From NCBI GenBank assembly GCA_965237445.1, contig OZ250142.1, positions 2,356,001 to 2,420,000 on the forward strand: 64,000 nucleotides of DNA. Reading direction: 5' to 3'. A model generated the notes under the pieces. It was given only the letters and a program-made list of their open reading frames with translations. It ran no database searches and was not told the origin of the DNA. Of this stretch, positions 25,681-34,092 are shown piece after piece (positions within the stretch are counted from its first letter, which is position 1; each line of letters begins with the position of its first letter). The DNA is from G963668185 sp965237445. Lineage in GTDB: Bacteria; Chloroflexota; Dehalococcoidia; Lucifugimonadales; G963668185. Made by a program: the position numbers and the translations under genes.

Positions 25681-26980
25681 TGTACGACCGGGCACATGGG
25701 TAACATTTAGACCGGGGACATAGGTAACACTTTTGTAGGGGTCCTGTCGACCCGGCCGCTCACGTCGTCCAGCATTCCGATGATGAGCGGCCCGAACCGT
25801 ATCGACCAGGTCCGCTCGTCCTGCTGCACAAGGCCCACCGGTTCGCCTGTGAGCGACTCGCTCAGGTACAGCAGGCCTCCCTTCCACTTGATCTGTCCGT
25901 TGCTGCGGACCCTGCGCACGGTGACCTCCCCTCCGTACTCCGGCGAACTGACACGCGATGGGTGGGGTTCGCGGCGACGGCGTGTACAGACTGGCCGGAG
26001 GCATCTGCCCGAGCGTCTCGTGCGGCCTCTCGTTGTTGTAGCTGTGCCTGAAGCGGTCGAAGGCACGACGCTGCCGCCTTCGGCTGACCTGCGGAGGCGT
26101 GGCCGTCTCGGCCTTGAGCGTCCGGTGCAACCGCTCAAGGCGACCGTTCTGCTCAGGGTGTCCGGGTTCGATGCGCTCAGGGATGATACCCAGCTTGACC
26201 CACCACACCGACAGCGGCGAGAGGCTGCCAAGCCCCACGCTGGCGAACGGCACGCCGTTATCCGTGCGGATGGCCCTGGGCAGGCCGTACTCCCGGAAGG
26301 CACGCTCCAGTACGCGCCTGGCCTCAAGCCCATTGGGCCGCTCAAGTCCGTCACACACCAGCAGATACCTCGATGCCGCGTCCTGAACGGTCAGAGGGTC
26401 GATCCGCGTCCCGTCTGCGGTGCGGAACCACCCCTTGAAGTCGATCGACCACACGTCATTTGGCCTCCTGGCGCCTGAGAAGGGCTCGCCCCACGGCGCG
26501 CTGCGCCGCCTGCGCCGCCGACGCTTCACCAGTCCGGCACGGTCCAGTATGACCCCCGCCGTACTGGGCGACGGCCACGACTTCTCAGACTCTATGAGCC
26601 GCAGCCTGCCGACTACCTTCTTGGGCCCCCACAACGGATGCCCTCGCTTCATCTCGATGATCCGATCGACCAACTCCGGGGGCGTCGCGTTGGGGTGGTG
26701 ATGCGGCGCTCTGCTGCGGTCCAGCAGTCCCGCTTCACCCTCAGCCTTGTGGCGGCCGATCATCTTGTAGGCGGTCTTGCGGCTGATGCCGAACTGACGG
26801 CTCAGCTCGGCCACGCTCTCCTCTCCCAAGGCGTAACGCTCGATCAGACCCAATCGCTCAGATTCAGAACTCGCTTGTCTCCAGGGCAACACATTTGCCT
26901 CCTCGTGGAATGGTTCCCACAATCCCACAATGTGTTACCCATGTGCCCGGTTCAGGTGTAACCTATCTCCCCGGTCTGTA
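25681..26980. mobile_element. IS481-type insertion sequence
   Basis: About 1.3 kb with one transposase gene. Each end carries two copies of a 20-base motif (RACCGGGnACATnGGTAACA type) spaced exactly 24 bases: 25686-25705 and 25710-25729 on the left, 26933-26952 and 26957-26976 inverted on the right. The outermost bases are TGTACGACCGG on the left and, inverted, GTACAGACCGG on the right. No target-site duplication is clear. Confidence 0.8.
25707..26892 (-). pseudogene. IS481 family transposase, frameshifted near the C-terminus
   Basis: The start is a GTG at 26892 with GAGGAGG six bases before it, giving MLPWRQASSESERLGL. An N-terminal helix-turn-helix (VAELSRQFGISRKTAYKMIGRH) is followed by the DDE integrase core: DVWSIDFKGWF, the second Asp in IRTDNGVPFASVG, and PEQNGRLERLHRTLK with the Glu. 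Near 25976-25984 a one-base shift is needed to pass from RPHETLGQMPPASLYTPSPR to the proper end, REPHPSRVSSPEYGGEVTVRRVRSNG and LLYLSESLTGEPVGL. As written it is probably inactive, unless the shift is a sequence error. Confidence 0.82.
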
Positions 26981-27113
26981 CCCCAAATCCTCCTCTCCCT
27001 TGATGGGAGAGGATTGAGGTGAGGGTGAAAGGGGTGGGGTGGGGGCAGGCCAGTTAGTTACGCAAAGGCCTCCTTGATGGGAGAGGCCAGAAGTGAAGGT
27101 GAAAGGCGTGATG

Positions 27114-27375
27114 TCGATGGCGATGATGGGCGGCGGACTTGGCCTCGCCGTACTTGGGGGCATCCTCAAGGCGATTTCGGGGAAGTTGGGCAGTGGCCGC
27201 CCGCGCCCAGACTCCCTGGGAAAGAGATAAAGGGGTAGGTGGCTATGCTTTGCAGCTTCCACTAAAGGCAGAGGCCATCGGCTCGCGAACAACAACCCCC
27301 TCTCCCTAGATGGAGACCTTTGCAAGACATTGCTAAGCGCGGACCAAACCCTCCTCTCCCTTGATAGGAGAGGAT
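27114..27375 (+). repeat. Gene-tail duplication, right copy
   Basis: Repeats the membrane-protein tail (TCGATGGCGATGATGGGCGG..., reading SMAMMGGGLGLAVLGGILKA) but runs on past the original stop position as SGKLGSGRPRPDSLGKR. No head of the gene is present. Followed to 27614 by hairpin repeats (CTCTCCCTTGATAGGAGAG; GGGAGGGTTTCAAACCCTCCC near 27496). No other gene between 26981 and 27614. Confidence 0.85.
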
Positions 27376-27614
27376 TGAGGTGAGGGCGAAAGGGGTGGTG
27401 TGGGGGCAGGCCAGCCCCGCAGTCTGTTCCCTACCATTGCGGCCCACCTCATGGTTTCAACCAGTCAACCCCATCACCATCGGAAGAAGGTGTAGGGGAG
27501 GGTTTCAAACCCTCCCTCGGCAGGCTTGATCCGATCTCTTTGCGGGCAGACCTGACGCCCCGTCCCCCGTAGGGCCGATTCGCGTCAGGAAGGACCTTGG
27601 CACTCGCCGCCTCC

Positions 27615-29027
27615 TCAGGAAGACTCGGGCGGCCGCCTCTCGAACAGCCTGACGCGCTGCTGGTATGCGTATGCGGCCCGTATGACCGTCGGCTCGTCGA
27701 AGGGCCGCCCAGCCAGTTGCAGTCCGATTGGCAGCCCGCCCTTAGTGAAACCGCAGGGCGCCGAGATTGCCGGCATGCCCGTCAGGTTGTACGGACCGGT
27801 GAAGCTCAACGTCCTGGAGGTGGACCACGTGTCCATCTCCTCGAACCGGCCGGCCGGCTTCGACATGGTCGGCGAAGCTATCAGGTCGTACCGGGTCAGC
27901 GCCTCGTTGAACTCCCTCGTCAGTACATTCCTGACGCGCTGGGCCTGTACGTAGTCGCCGCCGGAGAAGAGCCCTCCCACCCGGAACCTTGCACGGCACA
28001 TATCGCCGAAATTTTCTGGCTGGCTGCGAAGGTTTCCCTGGTGATAGGCGAAGGCTTCGCTCAACATAATCGCAGGTTGGGCCGACCCGGCGTACTCAAG
28101 CATGGGAATGGAGATCTCCTCCACCTTGGCGCCAAGCGCCTTGAGCTCCTCCAGCGCGCTATCGACGGTGGACCGCACCTCGGCGCTGATCAGCGGATCG
28201 TCCCTGAAGAAGAAGCTCCGGGGTACGCCGATGCGCATCCCCTCGATGTCCTCAATGAGCGATCGGCTGTAGTCTGGCACCGGCGCGCGGCTGCTGGTCG
28301 GGTCCTTGGGATCGTGCCCGGCGATCGCCTGCAGCATGTGGGCCGTGTCCTCCACGTTCCACGTCAATGGCCCGCAGTGGTCCAGTGTCCAGCTTAGGGG
28401 CACGACGCCGTACCGGCTGACGCGCCCGTAGGTCGCCTTAAGGCCAACGATGCCGCAGTGGGAAGCCGGCCCTCGTATGGAACCCCCCGTGCACGAGCCG
28501 AGGGTCCCCATGCACAGCCCCGCAGCTATCGCGGTCCCAGAGCCGCTGCTGGACCCGCCTGGAATGTGCTCCAGGTTCCATGGATTGCGGGCCAGCGGAA
28601 AGCCCGTGGAGGGGTCCGGCCCGCCCAGCGCAAACTCGTGCAGCGTGAGCTTTCCGAGAAGGATGGCTCCGGCCTCCCTGAGTCGGGCCGTCGTGGTCGC
28701 GTCACGCGATGGCACCCTGTCCGCCATGACCTTGGAGGCGGCGGTAGTGCGGACGCCCGCCGTGTCGTAGAGGTCCTTCAGGGCTATGGGGATGCCGTGC
28801 AGAGGCCCCCTGTAGTCTCCCCGCCGTATCTCCTCCTCAGCGGTCTGCGCCTCCGACATCGCGCTTTCACCGAGGACAGTGATGTATGCCTGAAGCGTAC
28901 CGTCCAGCTTCTCAATACGGTCCAGGAACGCCTGCGTCAGCTCGACAGGGGACAGCTTGCCCTCCCGCAGAAGCCCGCTGGCCTCGTGAATAGTCAGGTA
29001 GTGAAGCGAGTCTTGGTGCTGCGTCAA
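27615..29027 (-). CDS. Amidase signature family hydrolase
   Basis: 470 residues with the Ser-cisSer-Lys triad visible: Lys in PIALKDLYDTAG near residue 84, cis-Ser in PGGSSSGSGTAIAAG, and nucleophile Ser in CTGGSIRGPASHCGIVGLKATYG. The C-terminal GLPIGLQLAGRPFDEPTVIRAA is also typical. Family members hydrolyse amides, including GatA, allophanate hydrolase and AtzE types. A 66-residue GatC/AtzG-like protein is encoded upstream in the same direction, as in several AtzE/AtzG systems, so the two may form a complex. Substrate unknown. Confidence 0.9.
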   Translation of the reverse strand: MTQHQDSLHYLTIHEASGLLREGKLSPVELTQAFLDRIEKLDGTLQAYITVLGESAMSEAQTAEEEIRRGDYRGPLHGIPIALKDLYDTAGVRTTAASKVMADRVPSRDATTTARLREAGAILLGKLTLHEFALGGPDPSTGFPLARNPWNLEHIPGGSSSGSGTAIAAGLCMGTLGSCTGGSIRGPASHCGIVGLKATYGRVSRYGVVPLSWTLDHCGPLTWNVEDTAHMLQAIAGHDPKDPTSSRAPVPDYSRSLIEDIEGMRIGVPRSFFFRDDPLISAEVRSTVDSALEELKALGAKVEEISIPMLEYAGSAQPAIMLSEAFAYHQGNLRSQPENFGDMCRARFRVGGLFSGGDYVQAQRVRNVLTREFNEALTRYDLIASPTMSKPAGRFEEMDTWSTSRTLSFTGPYNLTGMPAISAPCGFTKGGLPIGLQLAGRPFDEPTVIRAAYAYQQRVRLFERRPPESS

Positions 29028-29313
29028 AATCCTGCTCCCTCAAACTTAGGTCTACTTAGCGAAACTGCCGCATCACCATGGTTCGACGGCTCGTATCCCC
29101 TCTCCCATCTTGGGAGAGGGCTAGAGCCTGCCCCGAGTCTGTCGAGGGGGTGAGGGTGAAAAGGGTGGGGCGAAGGGAAGAACCGCAAGTCACGCAAAGC
29201 CCCTCCTTGATGGGAGAGGGCTAGACTCCGTCCTGCGCCTGCCGAAGAAGCTTGCCCCGAGTCCCCCGAAGGGGAGAGCGTGATAGGGGCAGGGGCCTGG
29301 GATGAACTGCAAT
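29028..29313. repeat. Hairpin repeats between the small partner and the amidase
   Basis: 286 bases with CCTCTCCCATCTTGGGAGAGG near 29098 and CCTCCTTGATGGGAGAGGG near 29203, plus GAGGGGGTGAGGGTGAAA runs. These are the same family as 13662-13703. No gene. The repeats have probably inserted within a former two-gene operon. Confidence 0.6.
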
Positions 29314-29514
29314 TCACCCGGAAGCCTCCTCCGGTGAGAACATCACCGCCAGGTCGCCGTCATCTAGGTCGAGTTCGTGCATCTTCGCCGCCTGGGAGGC
29401 GTAGTACTCATACAAGGGCCTCAGAGACTCAACCTCATCGGGCGAGAGATCGAGGCCCGCGCGCCTCATCAGAGCTTCCAGATCGCCCTTAGACACGCCT
29501 TGTGCTTCGCTCAT
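29314..29514 (-). CDS. GatC/AtzG-like small amidase partner
   Basis: 66 residues from the ATG at 29514 (MSEAQGVSKGDLEALMRRAG); a start at 29565 adds an unlikely leader. The pattern LEALMRRAGLDLSPDEVESLRPLYEYY ... MHELDLDDGDLAVMF resembles short subunits that wrap around amidases (GatC, AtzG/DUF4089). It lies upstream of, and co-directional with, the amidase gene. Assignment rests on length, pattern and context. Confidence 0.65.
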   Translation of the reverse strand: MSEAQGVSKGDLEALMRRAGLDLSPDEVESLRPLYEYYASQAAKMHELDLDDGDLAVMFSPEEASG

Positions 29515-29620
29515 GAGGAATACTCCTGTCGTACTTGAACAACCGCCTATACGGAAGAGTGGCAATCAGGCCAATACCCCCGTCGATGGGCTGCCGTTCT
29601 TCATCTTGACCGGGTCAGCC

Positions 29621-29659
29621 GATTCTATGCCCCAATTCTATGCCCCGATTCTATGCCAC
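29621..29659. repeat. Three 13-bp tandem repeats (GATTCTATGCCCC)
   Basis: Units at 29621-29633, 29634-29646 and 29647-29659, with one or two differences. Located in the 774-base gene-free stretch 29515-30288, just before the structured element at 29704. Confidence 0.7.
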
Positions 29660-29703
29660 AGCATCCCCGAAAAGGATGCATCCTGCTCTTGCCCTAATCG
29701 TTC

Positions 29704-29960
29704 TTGCGCTTGGCGAACTGCTGTGCTAATATACTTTCATGAAACGCAAAGACCACGTCCACAACCCACTGGATAATTGTGCCGCTCGGCGCCTCGATCC
29801 GCTATCGGTGCACTCGGAGGGTTGCTTCAGGGACTGTCACTTTTTGTTGCATCCAGTTTACTTTCTTACTCATTCTGTAAACATTTTGTATTCATTTTGG
29901 AATCACGGCCCAAGGCCCCAGCTACGAAAAGTGACGGAATGTTACAGAATGTGACACTTT
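29704..29960 (+). other. Structured intergenic element A (promoter-like block plus helical-period repeats)
   Basis: TTGCGC (29704-29709), 17 bases, TAATAT (29727-29732), six bases, ATG (29739). The following 71-codon frame shows no protein-like features. At 29871-29903 are three 11-base units (CATTCTGTAAA, CATTTTGTATT, CATTTTGGAAT), then the core CCCAGCTACGAAAA (29917-29930), then three 10-base units (GTGACGGAAT, GTTACAGAAT, GTGACACTTT) at 29931-29960. The right units inverted read CATTCTGTAAC-like, so left and right can pair. Same architecture as 35767-36008. GC is much lower than surroundings. Confidence 0.6.
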
Positions 29961-30203
29961 CGCAAGCTTTGGGAAGCTCCTCAGTGCTGATGAAGACCTT
30001 TGCATAATCGCAATACCCGCGGAGGCAGGAAACTAGGGGAGCCGCCTCCCGCTTGAAAAGTGCCCCAAGCACCCATCACAATCGCCGCCGGCCACTGCGC
30101 AGCCCAACGCCATCCCCGCAGCGAGAAAGCATATCCCGCCCCGAGCGCAGCCAAAGAAACCTGCTCGGCGCGTCGGAAACGCAATGATGCGTAACTCCAC
30201 AGC

Positions 30204-30281
30204 CCCTCTCCCTTGATGGGAGAGGGTAGGGTGAGGGTGAATCGGCAGATCCCCCCTTATGGGTGCAGGGGACACCCTGCC
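30204..30281. terminator. Two hairpins past the flavoprotein gene end
   Basis: CCCTCTCCC-TTGAT-GGGAGAGGG at 30204-30226 and a GGGTGCAGG-GGACA-CCCTGCC palindrome at 30261-30281. The latter belongs to the family in the 17.7-19 kb arrays and lies 8 bases past the stop of the flavoprotein gene. It may terminate transcription from the minus strand. Confidence 0.4.
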
Positions 30282-30288
30282 TGCCTGC

Positions 30289-31852
30289 CTAGAACGCGAT
30301 CCGCTCCAGGTCGCGCAGGATAGCGTGAGCAGCGTTGTGGCCCGGAGCCCCGGTGACCTCGCCCAGCGGATGCGTACCCGCGCCGCACATGTAGAAGTTG
30401 CGCACCTCGGTGCGGTACGGCTGCCGCTGCGACAGTAGCTGGCTCGGGATCATGTCCAGGTGTCGGATGTTGCCGTCCGTCATCCCAACCCTTGTCTGGA
30501 TATCCTCCGGCGTCTGCACCGACCACTCGATCAGGCTGTCCCGGAAGTTCGGAGCGTACTCGGTGATGCCGTCGATGATCTGCTCGCCGATCTCGTCCCG
30601 CATCTCGGACGTATGACCCCTCGTTCGGCGTGCCCGGATAGTACAGTACCCAGTTCGATAGTACGTGCCCGTCGCCCCTGCGAACCAGGTTCGGCTCGAT
30701 CACGCTGGTAAGCTGGATGCTCATTACTGGGCTGGACGAAGGCTTCCCGGACTGGCAGTCCATCCAGCTCTGCCTGTGGTACTCCACCGACGGGCTGATC
30801 GAGATGTGGCTGACCTGCGACGTGTCGTAGCCTTCGCCAAGATAGCCGGAGAAGTCCGGAAGCTCCTTGATCGCGGCCAGGAACTTGACGCAGCCCGCCT
30901 GCGTCTTCCACCGGTTGACCTGCTGCATTGTGGCCTCGCGAATCTGCCCCTCGTCGAACAGCGTGTTGAAAGTCCGCTTGGGATCGGCGTTGGAGACCAC
31001 CATGAAGCTGCGGATCTCCTCGCCGTTCGCGAGCCTGACCCCGCGCGCCTCGCCGTCCTCCACCAGCACCTTGTCCACCGGCGACCCGGTCCTGATCTCC
31101 ACGCCCATGCTGCGTATGGACGACGCCATCGAGTCGGCGATCGTGCCCATGCTCATGCGCGGAATCCCCCGGTCCTCCGGCCGGCCCTGCCGGCCAATGC
31201 CCAGTATCGCCGTCGACATCATGCTGCCCGGCGAAGCCGGGTCCATCTCCGGGGAGCGCAGGAAGTTTGCCTGGACGTTCGGGTGCTCGAAGTGGTCCTC
31301 GATCAGGTCGAGCAGGCTCCACGTTATGATTTTCTCCAGGACCTCCTCGTTGCGCGTACCCCTCACGCTGTGCATTACGTCCGAGAGGGTAGGGGGCTCC
31401 GTCAGGAAGTACGGCGCGAAGACCGAGACCGACCGCTCCCAGAAGTCGACCCAGTCGAAAAATCGCCGCGCGTCGTTCTCGGAGAACTGGCGAAGCTGGT
31501 TGGCCTGGTCCAGCGGACTTTTAACTTCCGGCCCGCCGATGTACGTGCCGTCAGGGAAGGGGTGAATACCGAACGATGTCCAACCCACCGATCCTGACCC
31601 AGGAATAATCTCGAATCCATGCTCGCGCAGCTTCAGGTCGTCTATGACCCGGCCCTGGAGCGCGTGGCAGACGTACGAGCACATCGGACCCAGGTAGCCG
31701 GGAGCGAACTCGTCCGTGGTGACCGCCCCGCCAATCTTGTCCAGCCTCTCGACCACCAGCACCTTCAGCCCATCCCGGGCAAGGTACCCCGCCGCCACCA
31801 TTCCGTTGTGGCCCGCGCCGATCACGATTGCGTCGTACTGGTTGTCAGCCAT
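30289..31852 (-). pseudogene. Phytoene desaturase-like FAD oxidoreductase (downstream paralogue), one frameshift
   Basis: From the ATG at 31852 (MADNQYDAIVIGAGHNGMVA), a dinucleotide-binding motif at the very N-terminus followed by VVERLDKIGGAVTTDEFAPG. The frame runs to VLYYPGTPNEGSYVRD, then needs a one-base shift near 30605 to continue as EIGEQIIDGITEYAPNFRDS and end in CGAGTHPLGEVTGAPGHNAA, the C-terminal FAD-contacting region. The full length of about 520 residues equals the intact neighbour at 31984. Family members oxidise carotenoid-like or other hydrophobic substrates. The upstream open frame to 32083 is a shadow of the neighbour's tail. Confidence 0.82.
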
Positions 31853-31983
31853 GCTCACACCTCGTTTGACTAGAGAGCGCCTCTCGAATCCGTCTTCAAC
31901 TCTGCCTTCGCGTCCTTGTTGACCCAGCATCCAAACAGGCCGGAGCCTTCGCTCCCTCAACCACCTCGTGCTGGGTGCCCTGC

Positions 31984-33543
31984 CTAGTGCGCGATCCGCT
32001 CCAGGTCTCGCAGCACTGCATGAGCGGCGTTGTGCCCCGGCGCGCCGCTGACCTCGCCCATCGGATGCGTCCCCGCGCCGCACATGTAGAAGTTCCTGAC
32101 CTCAGTGCGGTACGGCTGCCGCTGGGAGAGCATCTGGCTTGGAATCTCGTCCAGGTGGCGGATGTTGCCGTTCGTCATGCCCACTCGGGTTTGGATATCT
32201 TCGGGGGTCTGGACCGACCACTCGATCAGGCTGTCCCGGAAGTTCGGGCAGTAGCTGTCGATCACGTCGACTATCTGCTCGCCGATCTGGTTGCGGAGGT
32301 CTGCCCAGTTGCCGTCAACCGGCTCGCCGGGGTAGTAGAGCACCCAGTTGGACATCACGTGCCCCTCGCCGTGGCGAACGAGGTTCGGTTCCGCAACCGA
32401 CGTGAGCTGTATGTGCATGATCGGCGCCGATGTCGGCCTGCCAGCTTCGCAGTCCGCCCAGCTCTGCCTGTGGTACTCGATTGAGGGCATCATGCGAATC
32501 GATGTAATGGCGTTCCTGTCGTATCCGTCGCCTAGGTACCCGGAAAGGTCCGGCAACTCCTTCATCGCCGCGAGGAACTTCACGCAGTTCGCCTTTGTCT
32601 TCCAGCTCTTCAACCGCTTCAGCGTGGACGTCTGGAGCTCGTCAGGCTCGAACAGCGTCGAGAACGTGCGCTTTGGGTCGGCGTTGCTGACCACAATGAA
32701 GCTTCGAATCTCCTCGCCGTCCGCGAGCCTCACGCCCTGGGCTTCTCCGTTCTCAACGATGACGCTCTCCACCGGGGCGCGTGTCCTGATCTCCACTCCC
32801 AGGCTCTCAGCCGAGGCGGCCATCGCCCCGGAGATGTTGCCCATGCTCATCCGCGGAATGCCTCTGTCCTCCGGTCGGCCGAACTGGCCGACCCGGTGAA
32901 CGGCCTGCCCGAGTATGCTGCCCGCGTCCGCCGGGTCCATCTCAGGACTGCCCATGAAGTTGGCCTGTACGTTTGGGTGCTCGAAGTGTTCCTCGATCAG
33001 GTCCAGGTAACTCCAGGTGAGCAGCTTCTCGAGTATCTCTTCCTGCCGGGTACCCTTGACGCTCTGGACAACCTCAGCAAGGCTGGGTGGCTCCGTCAGG
33101 AAGAACGGCTGGAAGATGCCGGATGCCTGCTCCCAGAAATCGATCCAATCGAAGTATCGCCTGGCGTCGTTCTCCGATAACTTTCGAAGCTGGTTAGCCG
33201 CGTCGAGGTTGTCCCGGACCTCCGGACCTCCGAGGTAGGTACCGTCAGGGAAGGGGTGCATGCCCCGCGACGCTCCTCCGACTCTCGTCGGCCGAGCAAT
33301 TTCGAAGCCGTGCTCTCTTAGGTTCAGGTCGTCGATGACCTTGCCTTGGAGCACGTGGCAGACGTACGAGCACATCGGCCCCTGGAACCCAGGCGCGAAC
33401 TCGTCGGTCGTCACTGCGCCGCCGATCTTGTCAAGGCGCTCCAGGACGAGGACTTTGAGGCCGTCCTTCGCCAGGTAGGCGGACGTGACAAGTCCGTTGT
33501 GTCCGGCCCCGATTACTATGGCGTCGTACTGATTGTCTGGCAT
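31984..33543 (-). CDS. Phytoene desaturase-like FAD oxidoreductase (upstream paralogue)
   Basis: 519 residues from the ATG at 33543, preceded by a TCTGGAGG site. GAGHNGLVTSAYLAKDGLKVLVLERLDKIGGA at the N-terminus binds FAD. CGAGTHPMGEVSGAPGHNAAHAVL closes the C-terminus. It is highly similar throughout to the protein encoded just downstream, so the two arose by tandem duplication. It resembles the NAD(P)/FAD-dependent CrtI-like group rather than confirmed carotenoid enzymes, and no phytoene synthase is nearby. 131 bases separate the two genes. Confidence 0.88.
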   Translation of the reverse strand: MPDNQYDAIVIGAGHNGLVTSAYLAKDGLKVLVLERLDKIGGAVTTDEFAPGFQGPMCSYVCHVLQGKVIDDLNLREHGFEIARPTRVGGASRGMHPFPDGTYLGGPEVRDNLDAANQLRKLSENDARRYFDWIDFWEQASGIFQPFFLTEPPSLAEVVQSVKGTRQEEILEKLLTWSYLDLIEEHFEHPNVQANFMGSPEMDPADAGSILGQAVHRVGQFGRPEDRGIPRMSMGNISGAMAASAESLGVEIRTRAPVESVIVENGEAQGVRLADGEEIRSFIVVSNADPKRTFSTLFEPDELQTSTLKRLKSWKTKANCVKFLAAMKELPDLSGYLGDGYDRNAITSIRMMPSIEYHRQSWADCEAGRPTSAPIMHIQLTSVAEPNLVRHGEGHVMSNWVLYYPGEPVDGNWADLRNQIGEQIVDVIDSYCPNFRDSLIEWSVQTPEDIQTRVGMTNGNIRHLDEIPSQMLSQRQPYRTEVRNFYMCGAGTHPMGEVSGAPGHNAAHAVLRDLERIAH

Positions 33544-33673
33544 ATCCAAGTGGCCTCCAGAGGGGATGTTAGGGCAGGGCGATTATACATCAGAGGCTGG
33601 TCGGCACCACCCGCCCAGACCTGCCAGTGAGTCGACTTGTCGTTTAACTTAGTTCGAGCTAGCTACGATGGCG

Positions 33674-34069
33674 CTACTCAGCGCCGTCCGCTGGAGCCCA
33701 CTCCGAGTGCAGAGACAGGTCTTGGAACAGCCCTAGGCGATTGCCCCACGGGTCCTCGAAATCGCAGTAAGCCACTACATCCGGCAACGTGACAATCTCC
33801 GAGACGCTCGTGCCCAGGTCGTTGATGACGGCCCTGCGGGCCCCTGCGACGTCTGCCACGTCGAGTCTGAAGCGCCCCGCGTTTTCTGCCGTCTGACCCT
33901 CCGATACCTGGATCCAGGAACTAGCAAACAGCTCCCACTCGTGAAGCTGTGAACTGGGCGTGAAATCGGCTGGTCTGCCCAGAAGCTGTTGGTACCATGC
34001 GGCGCCTGCACTCAACTTGCCAACCCTGATCTGCAGCGTTGCCGCAAGCGGGGGATGCTCCCGGTTCAT
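33674..34069 (-). CDS. Glyoxalase/VOC-fold protein
   Basis: 131 residues with the paired beta-alpha-beta-beta-beta modules of the vicinal oxygen chelate fold: LQIRVGKLSAGAAWYQQLLGRPADFTP and VVAYCDFEDPWGNRLGLFQDLS. The clear metal-binding His and Glu of glyoxalase I are not obvious, so it may be a non-metal or binding member. The start follows GAGGTGAAG. It lies in a co-directional run with the hydrolase and PPOX genes upstream. Confidence 0.75.
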   Translation of the reverse strand: MNREHPPLAATLQIRVGKLSAGAAWYQQLLGRPADFTPSSQLHEWELFASSWIQVSEGQTAENAGRFRLDVADVAGARRAVINDLGTSVSEIVTLPDVVAYCDFEDPWGNRLGLFQDLSLHSEWAPADGAE

Positions 34070-34092
34070 GGCAGCTTCACCTCGGACTTCGG

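Noticed and set aside
29739..29954. 71-codon ORF in element A as a protein gene
   Set aside because: The second half is repeat units with 10- and 11-base period, not codon period; composition is not protein-like. The corresponding frame in element B has an unrelated sequence.
31853..32083. N-terminal extension of the downstream flavoprotein ORF
   Set aside because: Arg-rich extension overlaps the tail of the upstream paralogue; the Rossmann motif fixes the start at 31852.
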